Numbered from the stretch's first letter, positions 28,101 through 38,872 are shown. The stretch is DNA of 64,000 nt from Monodelphis domestica (GCF_027887165.1 NC_077228.1:211891635-211955634); one strand, 5' to 3'. Translations and numbers: made by a program. The notes: generated from the letters alone by a model not told the origin.

Positions 28101-29524
28101 ACCTAGAGTCCCTAACCTCATTGGGGACATAGGTGTGCCTATAGCTAGAATACAGGCAAGAACAAGGTAATGCTTGGGGGCAATGCTCAGAAGTTTGAGA
28201 GTACTTCATAACTGCAAAAGGTCCTTTTAAAGAATCTTTAATACCATTCCTTGTTTAAAATCCTTTCCCATAATCCATCATATAAGTTGGAAATCTGTCA
28301 GCTTGAAGATTTAAACTGGATTATGATTTAAATTTAAAGTAGCTTCAATTTAATTAAATTTAGTTAGGTAACCATCTAACTCTGGGTGTGTATATTCCTC
28401 CCCCAGCTGAAAAGCAGTGTCCCAAAGGGTGAAAAGAATTAGGTAAGCCCTGGTCAGAAGCAGAGTCCTTTCTAGCAGGTATAAAATTGCTGGTGCAATC
28501 AGCTTCTCAGTGCAACCCTTCAGAGTGTCAAAGTCCTCCAAAATCAATATTACCCTAGTTTTTCCCTCCAAAAAGAGAAGGGAGAAGGAACAAAGTCCTA
28601 GAAACTAGCAAATAAACACTCTGTAAACTATGAAGATAACTCCCTTTTCTTGACTACTTTTGTTCTCAATTCCTGAATTATGATCCCAACTTTTCTATTC
28701 CCTTCACACACCCCTTCTCAGTCCTTCTTCACCCAAGGGTCTCTTCTTTATCCTTTGCATCATCTACTTTCCTTGTTTTTAACTTGAGACCTCTGGGACA
28801 TATTCCAATCACATCTGATAGATAACCAGTGCTTTGCCACATCATCATATATGGGGATCTCTGTACTCTAAGGCTAACCTTTGGTTATTTTTTTAAAATC
28901 TTTTCCTTCTATCTTAAAATCAATATGTATATTGGTTCCATCGCAGAAGAGCCATAAGGGATAGGCAATGGGAGTTAAATAACTTGCCCAGGGTCACATA
29001 GCTAGAAATTGTCTGAGACCATGACCTTTGGTTCTTAGAAAAATGCTAAGGTCAGTGAAGACAGCACTGTTATAGCTTAAGCTATGACAAAGTTAGTAAT
29101 GGCTCCCCAGGGGATCCCAGAGTGCCCTCACCCAATGCCTCATAGAGACAAAGAGAACCTAGGATTGATGCTTACCATCACTCTGTTCATGCTCCCCGAG
29201 CACGATATACAGGGACCCTGTATGGGCTTGGAATGGCTCCACAAACTTAGTGCAGACATGGACCTGATGCTGGACTGATTGATGCTGGGCCACCAAAGTA
29301 ACCCTGGACCGAACCATATCATAACAGTGGAATCTGAAATTTAGTGAAAGGACAATTGTTACCACCTCCTTAGCTAGGTTAAAATGGATATTCTAAAAAA
29401 TGATAAAGAGAGAGAAAGATGAGAACCAAGCTCACCTGCCATATGTTCTTACAGTTTCTCCTTCTGGGACTACACCGGAACCAATCTCCCAAGGAAAGTA
29501 ATAGATCCCAGCTCTGGGGAGCAT
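19039..29524 (-). CDS. TEN1: CST complex subunit TEN1 (3 coding exons, 135 codons)
   Basis: Small OB-fold protein that binds STN1 in the CTC1-STN1-TEN1 (CST) complex at telomeres and in lagging-strand fill-in. Coding exons: 29436-29524, 29176-29333 and 19039-19199, with GT/AG borders and matching phases. Recognised by MLPRAGIYYFPWEIG at the start, SRVTLVAQHQSVQHQVHVCTK in the middle and KARVLTCVEGMNLPLLEQAI at the end, close to human TEN1 as I recall it. The product is 135 residues against 123 in human; the extra residues form a C-terminal tail after QQERELQ. Intron 2 is about 10 kb of repeats. An acceptor (TTGGTTATAG) ends at 29535, so the ATG exon begins ten bases before the start codon and an upstream noncoding exon is expected. 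Same strand as CDK3, which starts 2.9 kb downstream. Confidence 0.94.
19935..20165 (-). repeat. MIR-type SINE, reverse
   Basis: TTTACAAAGCACTCGCATGG, GATTATTATCATCCTTATTT and CTTAAACTCAGGCCTTTGGA follow the usual MIR order. It lies in TEN1 intron 2. Confidence 0.6.
20506..20745 (+). repeat. SINE with RTE-type tail
   Basis: The head is GGGCAGCTGGGTGGTTACAG; then TCAGTTTCCTTGTCTGTAAA and GGCAAACCACTCCAGTACCT, then GGACATGGCAAACAACAACC at the end. Confidence 0.75.
20746..21500. other. TEN1 intron 2, mostly unclassified
   Basis: A weak MIR-like patch at 20760-20900. The part at 21000-21400 matches no repeat I know and has no frame; it could be ordinary unique intron. Confidence 0.4.
21505..21755 (-). 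repeat. Mar1-like SINE with RTE tail, reverse
   Basis: TTTAGTCACGATCAATTCTT and TGGCAAGGATACTGGAGTGG are the RTE/BovB-like tail; then AGTGACTTGCCTAAGACCAC and CCTGACTCCAGGCCCAGCAC in the head. Confidence 0.75.
22320..22465 (+). repeat. L2-like LINE 3' end
   Basis: GACTATGAACTCCTTGTGGG, then GTGCCTGGCACAGAGCTGGG and CTTAATAAATGTTTACTGCC, the classic L2 terminus. Confidence 0.75.
22562..22718 (+). repeat. tRNA-derived SINE, shortened
   Basis: GTGGCATAGAAAAGTGGATA, TTAGGTTCAAATCTAGCTGT, then GGCCAAGTCACAACCCCATT. Part of the centre is missing. Confidence 0.75.
23150..23613 (+). mobile_element. L1 3' end (opossum type)
   Basis: The 3' UTR contains AGTGAAAGGAGCAGAACCAG, GAACACTATCCACATCCAGA, GTAGACTCTAAATGATCACC, a G-rich GGGGTTGGGAGGGGAGGGGA and an A-rich end. 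Truncated at its 5' side; lies in TEN1 intron 2. Confidence 0.85.
23626..23828 (+). repeat. Full-length tRNA-derived SINE
   Basis: GGGGCAGCGGGGTGGTTCAA to ACAGAAGGTAAGTGTTTAAA. It sits directly behind the A-rich end of the L1. Confidence 0.93.
24450..24628 (+). repeat. tRNA-derived SINE, 5' degraded
   Basis: TTGGATAGAACACCAGGCTT, GGGTTCAAATCTAACCTCAG, GTGTGACCCTGGGCAAGTCA and an A-run of 14. Confidence 0.88.
24925..25105 (-). repeat. tRNA-derived SINE, reverse, diverged
   Basis: AGTGACTCACTCAAGGTCAC, AAATTTGAACCCAGCTCCTC and GGTGCTCTATCCCTTGTATC. Confidence 0.7.
25545..26085 (-). repeat. Unnamed ~540-bp dispersed repeat, copy 1
   Basis: Its reverse complement aligns end to end with 35640-36185. 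Shared blocks include GTTCAGGGAGGAC, GCTGCTCATCC, TGAGTTAGG, AGCTTGGTCAG, CTCTGGAAGAGA and CACTTAAATC. The 3' end is rich in AACAAC, as in RTE-tailed SINEs. No coding frame. Confidence 0.6.
26983..28015 (+). repeat. tRNA-derived SINE split by a hAT element
   Basis: The SINE head and body at 26983-27089 stop at GGACAAGTC and continue at 27919 with ACTTAACCCCCACTG to the tail GTAAGGGTTTTATTTTT. The gap is exactly the hAT element plus one target copy. Confidence 0.9.
27090..27910. mobile_element. Nonautonomous hAT (Charlie-like) transposon, 821 bp
   Basis: Terminal inverted repeats CAGGGGTCCCCAAACT and AGTTTGGGGACCCCTG are near-perfect. Flanking 8-bp target copies GACAAGTC and GATAAGCC differ by two transitions, so the insertion is not recent. 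No transposase frame remains. It carries an internal hairpin at 27670-27740 and a GAAAATAAGAC-type segment near 27312, which may be a second element. Confidence 0.85.
28880..29032 (-). repeat. tRNA-derived SINE, reverse, 5' truncated
   Basis: CCTTCTATCTTAAAATCAAT (tail), GGATAGGCAATGGGAGTTAA and ACTTGCCCAGGGTCACATAG. It ends about 140 bases before TEN1 exon 2. Confidence 0.8.
29176..29333 (-). CDS. TEN1: TEN1 exon 2 (OB-fold core)
   Basis: The acceptor is CTAAATTTCAG and the donor GTAAGC. It encodes FHCYDMVRSRVTLVAQHQ.. through GSLYIVLGEHEQSD, carrying most of the OB strands. Confidence 0.94.
29436..29524 (-). CDS. TEN1: TEN1 coding exon 1
   Basis: The ATG is at 29524-29522. It encodes MLPRAGIYYFPWEIGSG.. 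to VRTYG plus two bases of Arg, with donor GTGAGC. The start agrees with the human MMLPK start within one residue. Confidence 0.92.
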
Positions 29525-29737
29525 CCTTTAGCTCCTATAACCAAATAGGGTTGGTAGAACCCAGTTAATTGGTAGGAAACCAAAGATGCAATTCTATAAA
29601 TGCCCAAGACCTACAGATACAACCAAGCTGGAAGTGCTCCTATAAGAGCATGAATTTTAGACACTTGGAGACTTACTCAGCCTTCCCTCCTTTGGTGTTT
29701 GATTCAGTCCATTCAATTCAAAGCCCTATTAAAATGC

Positions 29738-29975
29738 CAAGCTCAATGGGCTTGGAATCAGAAAGATTTATCTTCATGAGTATAAATCCAGCCTCAAGAC
29801 CCTTATCAGCTGTGGGACCCCAGGTAAACCACTTTATCCTCTTTGTCTTGGTTTCCTCATCTGTAAGATGAGCTGGAGAAGGAAATGGCAAACTACTGCA
29901 GTATATTTGCCAAGAAAACACCAAATGACATCACAAAGAATCAGATATGATTGAAAAATGACTAAACAAATATGC
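29738..29975 (+). repeat. SINE with RTE-type tail
   Basis: GGTTTCCTCATCTGTAAGAT, GAGCTGGAGAAGGAAATGGC, TGCCAAGAAAACACCAAATG and ATGATTGAAAAATGACTAAA. Confidence 0.75.
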
Positions 29976-29979
29976 CAAG

Positions 29980-30115
29980 AAGTTTGACATGGCAGAGAGT
30001 GTCTCCAAACCAGGAGGACCCAGATTCAAGTTCTGCCCTGCCTCTAACCTGTTAGGCTGTGTGATCCTGGGTAAATCACTTAACCTTTCAGTGCTGTGGC
30101 TCTGAAACAGAAGAT
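29980..30115 (+). repeat. tRNA-derived SINE, diverged
   Basis: CCCAGATTCAAGTTCTGCCC, GTGTGATCCTGGGTAAATCA, CTCTGAAACAGAAGATAATT. Confidence 0.6.
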
Positions 30116-30300
30116 AATTAATAATAACAACAATAGTGATAAGCTAACATTTATAGGGCACTTACCTTGAACAAACTATTATTTAATTTGATCCTCACAA
30201 AAGCCCTGAGGGGTAGGTGTTATGATTATCTCCATTTTATAGATGAGAAACAGGCAAACAGACATTAAATGACTTGCCCAGGATTACATATGTAGTAAGG
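30116..30300 (-). repeat. MIR-type SINE, reverse
   Basis: AAGCTAACATTTATAGGGCA, ATTTGATCCTCACAAAAGCC, TCTCCATTTTATAGATGAG and TTGCCCAGGATTACATATG. Confidence 0.7.
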
Positions 30301-30329
30301 TAGTAAGTGTATATGAAGGGGAATAATAA

Positions 30330-30560
30330 GTTAAAAAGATAGGCTGGGGTAATAAGTTAAAAAGATAGGTTTGGGTAGGGATCTTAAAATCAAAACAGAA
30401 GAGTTTATATTTGATCCTACAAGCAATAAGAACCCCACTGAAATTTCTTGTGGGGTGGGGATAACAAAGTCAGAACTACACTTTAGAAGTATTAATATGA
30501 CAGTTTGGGGAATCTGGATTGAAAAGAGAAGTCTGGGCAAGAGGTAGTAAGAGTTTGAAC
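30330..30560. repeat. Old interspersed repeat of unknown class
   Basis: GAAGAGTTTATATTTGATCC, TAAGAACCCCACTGAAATTT and AACTACACTTTAGAAGTATT match, in order, parts of similar blocks at 46950-47700 and 57660-58120. All are diverged and noncoding. Confidence 0.5.
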
Positions 30561-31640
30561 TGGAGTGTCAGCTGCACATGGAGAGAGGAGGGCTAGATTG
30601 GAGAGATGTGGTAGAGGTTCCACCCACAAGATTTGGGAACTGATATGAGTCATGAGATCATAGATCTGGAGGTCAAAGACACCAGAGAGATCAACGAATC
30701 TAATCCCTTCATTTTATAGATGAGGAAATAAGTCCAAGAGGTTAAGTAACTAACCCAAAGTCAAACAGGTAATAACAAGTAGCAGCAGTGGGATATGAAC
30801 CCAGGATACAGGGTGGTGAGGTGAGGGAGAATGAGAAGTCCGGGATAACTTCTAGAGAGGCAAAACCAAGTGATGGGAACTATGGTTGTGCCTTTGGCAA
30901 AAACAGAGAATTAGGGGGACAGGGTGGGGGGTGGCCCTTGCTGATGACCTTACATGCTATGCTTTTCATACTATCACATCAAGATCTTGCTGGCTGTGAG
31001 TTATTTCCAGGGCTCTTTCCCTCATTTTTCAAGTCAAGATGACCAAAAGACCAAAGACCAAAGAGTGTTCAGATCCAGTACATAATATTTAACTACCAAA
31101 ACAGAGGTTGTGACTTTCAGACCATCTGCTGCCTATTAGTGACCTGCCTGAGTATGTCTGAGGTCAGATCTGAACTCATCTTCCTGATTCCAAGCCCAGC
31201 ACTCTATCTGCTCCACCACCTAGCTGACCTCCAGAATGCTTCTGTGCAAGAGTTCAAATCCTGCTTCTCGGATGCTCACTTTCTGGGTGACTCTTAACCT
31301 CCTTGGGCCTCAGTTTCCCCATCTGTAAAATGGGGGTGGGGGTGGACTAGGTGGTATGGCCTCTAAAGTTCTTTCTCACAATAATGATCCTGCAATAAGC
31401 TTCCTATACTTCTCCCAAACCCTTTCTCAGAAGGTCAGAGTTTTAGGGCTATTGGGAGTTATCTGGTCTAGAAGTTTTTCTTGACAGATGAAGGAATGGA
31501 GCCCAGAGAAGTTGTATAATTAACTCAAGATCATGTAGTTTAAAATAGACAAGCCAGGCCCTCTGATTGTTAAGTCTACATTCTTTCTATTCTGCTGCTT
31601 CCTTTTTATGTAGTCTCTTACTTTATCAAGAAAAAAAATT
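30561..31640. other. TEN1 5' intron with MIR-type fragments
   Basis: MIR-like patches at about 30650-30800, 31095-31235 and 31255-31395 (for example CTCAGTTTCCCCATCTGTAA). No genes. Confidence 0.5.
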
Positions 31641-32110
31641 GAAGTCATCAACCATGAGCTCTCTCATCACTCCCATCTATACCTCTGAATGCTTAAACAC
31701 ATTTATTTAACCTCTCTCCTTTGCTCCAGTCTCCAAGGAAAAAGTCTCTTTGTCAAGACTATCCCTCCCCAACCTTGTCCTCTATCCCATTCCTTCCTGT
31801 CTCTTCTTAGATTTTTGCCTCAATATCATTCCTTTCTCTCCCTCATCTAAAATCTCTCTCTCTCTACTGCTTCCTTCTTTGCTTCTTACATAAATATATC
31901 CAAGTCTTCCTCAAACTCAAAAACCTTCCCTTGGACCTGTCATCCCTTCAAGCGAGTATCCTTTTACTTTTTCTTCTAACTCTTTCACTACTAAACTCAT
32001 AGGAAGATTTGACTACTCTCTCTGCCTCTACTTCCCTACCACCCCATTCATATAATTGGGCTTCCTACCCAAGAGACTTCCTAGTCTCTTGAAAGGGCAT
32101 CGATTAAAAG
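31641..32110. repeat. Probable old LINE fragment (pyrimidine-rich)
   Basis: A C/T-rich block such as CTTCCCTTGGACCTGTCATC and CTAACTCTTTCACTACTAAA looks like worn L2/CR1-clade coding sequence. Family not certain. Confidence 0.4.
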
Positions 32111-33219
32111 TTTGTGTTTTTTTATTTTATTTTTTTAAAGGCAGTTCATAGTATTATATGATTCCTCCTCTGCCAGGCTTAATTGATGGGTGGAGAAAGA
32201 AGGGATCCACCCTAGTTGAGAGGACTTCTCCCTTCGAGGTGGCTGCTACTGAAAGCTCACCTCTAATATGAAGTATTATGAGAAGTACAGAAGAGAAAGT
32301 TGTTTGGGAAGGCCATAAGCCACTGACTTGGCTAGTTAAGGATAGAACAGGGCTCAATATTTGGTCAAGGCAAATCTGAAATTAGAAATCTAGGTAGAAA
32401 CTTTAAAAAAATAATAGTTTTATTGATAATCCCATACTGAGTACACTGGAAAGTGCAACCACAACATGACTTTCAGAAGGGCATTCTTACCAACATAGGA
32501 TGTCTACCCAGTGTGTGTTATTTCAAACAAAAGACATGTTGTAAACTGCATTTTTATAAACTGAATCATCAGAGGGCAAAATGAAAAGCCCTGTAATGAA
32601 AATAACCATGCTCTGATTGACACAAACTTTGATCCAGTAATTAAAACTACCAGGACAGTACACAACTCATTTCTTTATCTTCTCAGCAGTGCTCTGACAC
32701 AGCTAATTTGCAAATAAACAAAGGGCATTTGCAAGATTGCACAACAGCAAAGAGTCATCACCCAACTGTCCAGATGCCAACCAGAATAAAAGGGATACCA
32801 GGGGGAAGGGCAAGAACTACTGTCTCAGGAAGAAATGTCCCATGCTTTCTGTCCTTTTTCCTTTTCACATCTTCCACCTTAAGTAGCACTATAATAGTAA
32901 AATAATCATAACAATAACTGGCATTTACCTAGGGATAGAGATTGAACCTGTGATTTATTTCAGAAGTTTTATAAGTCATGGAACTTCCTCCCCCAGTGCA
33001 AGTCTTAGTTACCCAAACCATTGAGAAGGTAAGATTAAGATGTGGGCCCTGAACCAGTTTTCCTGACTTTGAAAATAGCTCTATCTTTTAGATAGTTTGT
33101 CAAGATGACTTTTGAGGATATTAACATAGCACTTTAAAGTCTGCCAAACATTTGTTGCCTTTGAAAATAAAACCTCTCTCATTTTGAAAAGTCCAAATTG
33201 AATTAAAAATGAAAAAGCA
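32111..33219. other. TEN1 5' intron, apparently unique sequence
   Basis: No repeat or gene recognised over about 1.1 kb. The part at 32480-32760 has unusually little low-complexity sequence and could be tested for conservation. Confidence 0.35.
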
Positions 33220-33420
33220 GGTGGGCAGCTAGATGGCTCAGTGGATAGACAGTCAGGAGATCTGGAGTTCCAATGTGACCTCAGACACTTCCTAGCTGTG
33301 TGACCCTGGGCAAATTACTCAACCCCCTTTGCCTAGCCCTTACTGCTCTTCTGCCTTAGAAGAACTAATAGACAATACTGATTCTAAGACAGAAATTGGT
33401 TTGGTTGTTTAAGTTTGTGG
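33220..33420 (+). repeat. tRNA-derived SINE
   Basis: GTGGGCAGCTAGATGGCTCA, TGGAGTTCCAATGTGACCTC, GTGTGACCCTGGGCAAATTA. Confidence 0.88.
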
Positions 33421-33868
33421 GATTTTTTTTTACTTTTAAGCACTACTCGTCTGGACATTCCTTTGTTCAACAGGTATTCATTAAATGCCTACTATGTGCA
33501 AAGCACTGGGCCTGGTGCTGAAAAAGACAGAAAATGTAGGAAAGCCATAGCACTTGCCCAATCAGAGCTTAAGAATCTAGGAGAGGAGTCATGATCATGA
33601 TTATTATCATAACTTATATTTACATAGTGCTTTAAAGGTTTGTAAAACATTTTATATTATATTACTTCATCTTTGTAACAACTCCATAATATAACTTCTA
33701 AAGGCAAAGGGTCTTTTTGGTACATTTCTGATTTCATCAGTGTAGGGAATTCCAGTTGGTAGAAATCCCTCCACAACACAGATTAGCAATTTGATCACAT
33801 TATCTTAGAGAGTGGTGATACCTAGGGTGGTGATACTGTTCTTCCTTCCTTTGGAAAAGGACTAATGG

Positions 33869-34045
33869 GGGGCAGCTGGGTAGCTAAGTGGTTTGAGAGC
33901 CAGACCTAAAGACAGGAGGTCCTAGGTTCAAATCTGGCCTCAGACACTTCCCAGCTGTGTGACCCTGGGCAAGTCACTTAACCCCCATTGCCTAGCCCTT
34001 ACCAGGTATTGATTCCAAGACAGAAAGTAAGGGTTTAAAAAAAAA
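33869..34045 (+). repeat. tRNA-derived SINE with perfect 14-bp target duplication
   Basis: The SINE lies between two exact copies of AAAAGGACTAATGG (33855-33868 and 34046-34059). The body matches the family closely except for a short deletion before the tail. Confidence 0.95.
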
Positions 34046-34319
34046 AAAAGGACTAATGGCATCAGGAGTTGCCTGTAGTACCGAGAGATCAGATGAATAA
34101 CCTAGGGATCTCACTGAATTTGTTACTCTTATTGCTGGGATTCTGATTACTAGCTTCAACTGACTTAATTCAAATGTAGAATATTAGAACTGTTAAGAGC
34201 CCTTAGATATCATGTATAGATTAAAAAAACAAAGAAACCTATGATGGAAATTGGAGGGCATTCGGCCAGATTTTAAGTAGCAGTCAGGACAAGAATTCAA
34301 GTCTCCTGATTCTTAGGCC

Positions 34320-34620
34320 AATCATTTTTTCTGACACACCACTTATAATAACCATAATAAGAATCACCACTTATATGACACTTCCAACATTTGCTGAGAA
34401 CTTTCCATAGACAATATGGTTTGATCCTTAAAATAATCTTATACAGTTGGTATTAAAAGGATGATTATTCTGTCCCCATTTTTACGGAGAAGGAAACTAA
34501 GAGTTAAGGTAGCTAAATAACTTACTTGTGATCATAAAGCCAGTCATTGTCAGAGAAAGGATTAAAATTTAGGTCTCTCCTAACTTCAACTCTAGCATGT
34601 TTTCTACTATCCAACTTAAG
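34320..34620 (-). repeat. MIR-type SINE, reverse
   Basis: ACACTTCCAACATTTGCTGA, ATCCTTAAAATAATCTTATA, CATTTTTACGGAGAAGGAAA in MIR order. Confidence 0.55.
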
Positions 34621-34861
34621 AACCCATTTATTTGTCTTTTGTCATCTTTGATTTCATCTTCCTTGTTCTGAAATAGCTTTCAACATCTCCTTATTATTAT
34701 AACATCCATATTATAATATCCAATGGCCTTTTATTCTGTCCTCTTAACCTTTATCCATAGCAACTGATGTTGTTGATTCATTTTCTCTCTCTTTAAACAT
34801 ATATGTGTATATATGCACATGTGCACACACACATATATATATATGTACACAAACACACACA

Positions 34862-35110
34862 TCAGCATCTAGATGATTCAGTGGATAGAGTGCTGGGCCT
34901 AGAGTAAGGAAGATGAATTCAAATCTGGCTTTAGACACTTAGTAGCTATGTGACCCCTGAGCAAGTCACTTAACCTTATTTGGTTGTTTACTCATTCATA
35001 AAATGAGCTGGAAAAGGACATGGCAAGTTACTCTGATGCCTTTGCCAGGAAAACCCCAAATGGGGACAGGAAAACTTAAGACACGACTAAAACAACTTAA
35101 CAACAACAAA
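34862..35110 (+). repeat. SINE with RTE-type tail, near full length
   Basis: GATGATTCAGTGGATAGAGT, GAATTCAAATCTGGCTTTAG, AAATGAGCTGGAAAAGGACA, then GACACGACTAAAACAACTTA and an ACAACAACAA end. Confidence 0.85.
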
Positions 35111-35111
35111 T

Positions 35112-35610
35112 GTGTGTGTATAAAAAATTCTACTTGATATTCTCCTCCCTTAGCTTCCATAAACTTGCACACTCCTCCTATCCTCCTAAGAATGTTTTGC
35201 TGGCTCCTCAACCTTCTCCTGTCTCCCAAGCACAGACATCTCTCAGAGTTTTAATCTCTTCCCTCTGTACACTCTCTCCTCTCTCCTTTATCAATCTCAT
35301 CCATTCCCATAACTATGTTCATCTCTATGCAGATTATTCTCAAATCTGTGTATTTATTCTGAACCTCCTCTTTGAGGTCCAGGTCTGAATTTACCACTTC
35401 TGCCAGACATCTGTACCTTGATGTCCTGCCAACACCTCTAACTTAATATGTCCAAAACTGAACTCATCTTTCCTCAAAAACCTAGTTTTTCTATTTCCAT
35501 TATCCAGTCATTCAGACCTCTTCAACCTTACTCTCTCCCTCCCACCCTTTACATATGATCATTTGCCAGGTCCTGTCATTTCTACCCTGGCAACAGAGCA
35601 ATTTTTGCAC
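35112..35610 (+). mobile_element. L2/CR1-clade LINE reverse-transcriptase remnant
   Basis: The plus frame contains HNYVHLYADYSQICVF, a degraded form of the YADD reverse-transcriptase box, followed by DNA such as AACTTAATATGTCCAAAACTG that fits the usual LNMSKTE motif. Heavily decayed. Confidence 0.65.
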
Positions 35611-35639
35611 CCAGGACAAGCATCACATAAATACCACCT

Positions 35640-36185
35640 AAATTCCCTTGAGGGAGTATAGGGTAGGGAAAGACCAGAAGCTACCTTGGCATGGTGTTGG
35701 GTTTGGCTGTTTACAAAATGTACAGTGTTCAGGGAGGACTAGCACTTCTGCTATGAGGGCTTGTCAAGCCCTTTTCAGGACTGCTCATCCACCTTTGCTG
35801 TCCCACCTTTCAGCCAACTCTCATCTGCAGCTCCAAGAACCTGTAGCACACCTTGGTAAAACTGTCTCAGCAGATAGGCTGAACCAGTTTGAGGATAACT
35901 GACAAGTCTTGAACTATTGGTGAGTTAGGTAGATGCCAACCCCAAGCATGAGAATACTTCCCCTGAAGGAAGGAGTGGATGAGGACAATTTGTTCCAGCA
36001 GCCACGAAGGAGGTGGAAGCAGGCACTATGGAGCATTTAAAGCTTGGTCAGATATCAAAGATGCCAAAGTCAACCAAAGCTCTGGAAGAGAAAATGAGGA
36101 TGATGACTTTAAGTAACTCAGATTCACTTAAATCAAATTCATGAGCAAGTCCTCTCTGAAAACAAAGGACAAAGAACAACATAGA
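35640..36185 (+). repeat. Unnamed ~540-bp dispersed repeat, copy 2
   Basis: Inverted relative to the copy at 25545-26085. Shared order of blocks is described there; this copy ends CAAAGAACAACATAG. Confidence 0.6.
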
Positions 36186-36242
36186 GCTGAAGTACTGCCA
36201 GTGATCCAGTATAACCAGCCCTGCTTAGTACTCCACCTGGAA

Positions 36243-36452
36243 ATAGTTCTCTGAGGGGTCAGAATGTGGTTCAGTGGATTGAGAACCAGGCCTAGAGATG
36301 AGAGGTCCTGGATTCATATCTGGAATTGGGCACTTCCTAGCTCTGTGACCCTGGGCAAGTCAATTAACCCCCACTGTCTTAACCTTACTGCTCTTAGAAC
36401 CAATACACTGTATTGATTCCAAGATGTAGATCATCGTTTAAAAAGAAAAAAA
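36243..36452 (+). repeat. tRNA-derived SINE, diverged
   Basis: GTGGTTCAGTGGATTGAGAA, GGATTCATATCTGGAATTGG, TGTGACCCTGGGCAAGTCAA. Confidence 0.85.
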
Positions 36453-36770
36453 AAGGAAAAATATTTCTCTGATCTGCTCCCACTTTTTCATATCCCTGTA
36501 ATCAATCTAGGCTCTCATCACTTCTCATCTGGGTCCTAATGTACAGCTTAGATGACACCATGACTTGATTCAAATATTTTAGTGTTTCCAATTGCCTCTT
36601 ATAAAAGTATAAATTATTTATCCTGCTGTTTAAGTCCCACCCTTAGAATCTGTCTCCAAAACCTACTTTTCTATGTTCTCTCATCTCCTTTCCCTTCATG
36701 TGCTGCATATTCTTGTTAAACTACTTGCTTTCAAAAAGAAATTGATTGATTTCCTTTTATATTAATTATC
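36453..36770 (+). repeat. L2-like LINE 3' fragment
   Basis: TCTCATCTGGGTCCTAATGT, GTTTAAGTCCCACCCTTAGA and CTTTCCCTTCATGTGCTGCA resemble the L2 3' region. Confidence 0.5.
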
Positions 36771-38515
36771 TCTACATTTCCCCTACACATTGAAAATTTC
36801 CTTATAATATAAACCAAAACATAAAATATGGAGGCAACATCTGTCATCTATAAAACATTTTGTCCTTCTAGTTTTCTGCTTCTCTGTAGTGAGGTTTCAT
36901 TATCTATTCTGAAAACTTCATTATTTTTGGTAGAGTTGTATCTCCTTTTGGTGATATTTTCACTTATATTGTGGTAGTCACTGTATATACTGGGTTTTTT
37001 GGTTTATGTCATTTACTCTGAATCAGTATATATATAACTTCGCTTTTTTTTTTTGGTTTTGTTTGCAAATTAAATAGTGCTTTATTCTGCTTAACCCATC
37101 CAAGGCAAATACCAATATTTCTAGTAATGTTACTCTTATATTTATTTCTCTTGAGATCCTTAACATTTTTCCTTCTGCATGAAATTCATTATTATCATCT
37201 TTGGTTCTACAAAGTACCTTGGTAGTTTGATGGGAATGTTACTGAATAACTAATTTAGGCAATATCATTTTTATTCTCCTAACTCATCCTTTTAATGAGA
37301 AATTATTATTTTTCATATTATGTAAGTCTGTTTTCATTTCTGTAAACAGTTGTTTGTAATGAATTTTTATATAATTCTTATATCAGTCTTGGAAGATAGG
37401 CTCCCAATTATTTTATACATTCTGTTTTAAATGTAATTTTAAAAATGTAATTTAAATGGAATTTCTTTCTGCTTGGTTTTATTGGTATTATTAAGAAGTG
37501 CTTGATTATATGAATTTATTTTATATTCTGCAAGTTTGCTAAAGTTATCATTTCAATTACTTTTTTAGTTGATAACTCAGGGTCCTTTAAGCTGATAAAT
37601 TTATTTCTTCTTTTCCTGTGATTATTTCCCTCAGTTTCTTTTTCTTATCTTATTGCTGTAGTATTATGTCAAATATATGTGGTGACAATGGAAATTCTGA
37701 ATTTCTTGGAAAGAATTCTAATATCTGTTACAAATAATGGTAGCTTTTGATTTAAGATATCTTAAATTGTTATTATCATCTTATCATTTAAGTTTATCAT
37801 CTTAAGGAAAATCCAATTATTCCTATATTTTCTAGTATTTTTAATAGAAATAAGTATTAAATTTTTATCAAAAACTTTCTCTGTTTCTATTGATATTGTC
37901 ATATATTTTTTTATTTTGTTATTAATATGATTAAGTTTATATTTTCCCCAAAACTAAGTTAGCTGCATTTCTTGGTATGAATTCAAAGTGGTCATGTTTG
38001 TGATGTGTTGTTTTAGTCTCTCTGCTAATATTTTATTTAAAATGTTTGCATATATGTTTATTCATAAGAGATATTGATCTACAGTTTTATTTTTCTGCCT
38101 TTTTTCTCCCTGGTTTATGTGTGTGAAGACCATACCTGTATAAGGGAAGGAATTTGGTAGGACTCCTTTTTTTTATTGTTGCAAACAATTTATGAAATAT
38201 TGGAATTAATTGTTCTTTGCAAGTTTGGCAGAATTAGTTTATAAATCTATCTGGTCCTAGAGGTTTTTCATTTGGAAGTTCATTTATGATTTATTCAATT
38301 TCTTCCTTGAAATTGGGTTGTTTAAATTTCCTATTTCATATTTTGTTCATTTGGATATTTTGTATTTTTATAAATATTCATCAATTTCATTTAATATGTC
38401 ATATAACTATTTGTCATAGTTTTATTGGCATATAGTTCCCATGTTTTTCTAAATTCTTCAGAGATATCATTTCTTACTATAAAGTCTTCTATGAAATTTA
38501 TATAATTTTGTTCAA
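36771..38515 (-). mobile_element. Old L1, ORF2 and 3' UTR part, reverse
   Basis: It reads in the same order as the younger reverse L1 at 49236-50535: CTGCAAGTTTGCTAAAGTTA, TGGAAATTCTGAATTTCTTG, AATCCAATTATTCCTATATT, then GGAAGTTCATTTATGATTTA. The 3' UTR part (TTCACTTATATTGTGGTAGT) lies at about 36950. Frame wholly decayed. Confidence 0.7.
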
Positions 38516-38675
38516 CCTTTCCCCAATCCAAAATCACTTACTGTTTTCAGGTCTCTACCATCAATCACAAAGAGCTCTGCCATGAATATTTTGGCATGTG
38601 TTGGCCCTTTGTTTCTGTCTTTTAGTTCCTTGAGTATATACCCATAAATCAGTCTACACCCTCCATCATTCTTCT

Positions 38676-38872
38676 TCTTCTTCTTTTGAATAACCCCTAC
38701 CTTCTGTCTAAGTAGCAATTCTAAAACAGAAAATTGTCAATTGGAATTAAGTGACTTGCCTGGGGTCACACAAGCTAGGAAGTGTCTGAGGCCACATTTG
38801 AACCCAGATCCTCCTGACTCCAGGCCTAATGACCTATCCACTATGTTACCTAACTGTTTACATCCTCCATTC
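38676..38872 (-). repeat. tRNA-derived SINE, reverse
   Basis: CCCTACCTTCTGTCTAAGTA, AGTGACTTGCCTGGGGTCAC, CACATTTGAACCCAGATCCT. Confidence 0.82.

Noticed and set aside
32480-32760. Possible conserved noncoding element in the TEN1 5' intron
   Set aside because: The only sign is the absence of recognisable repeats. Without an alignment this is not evidence.
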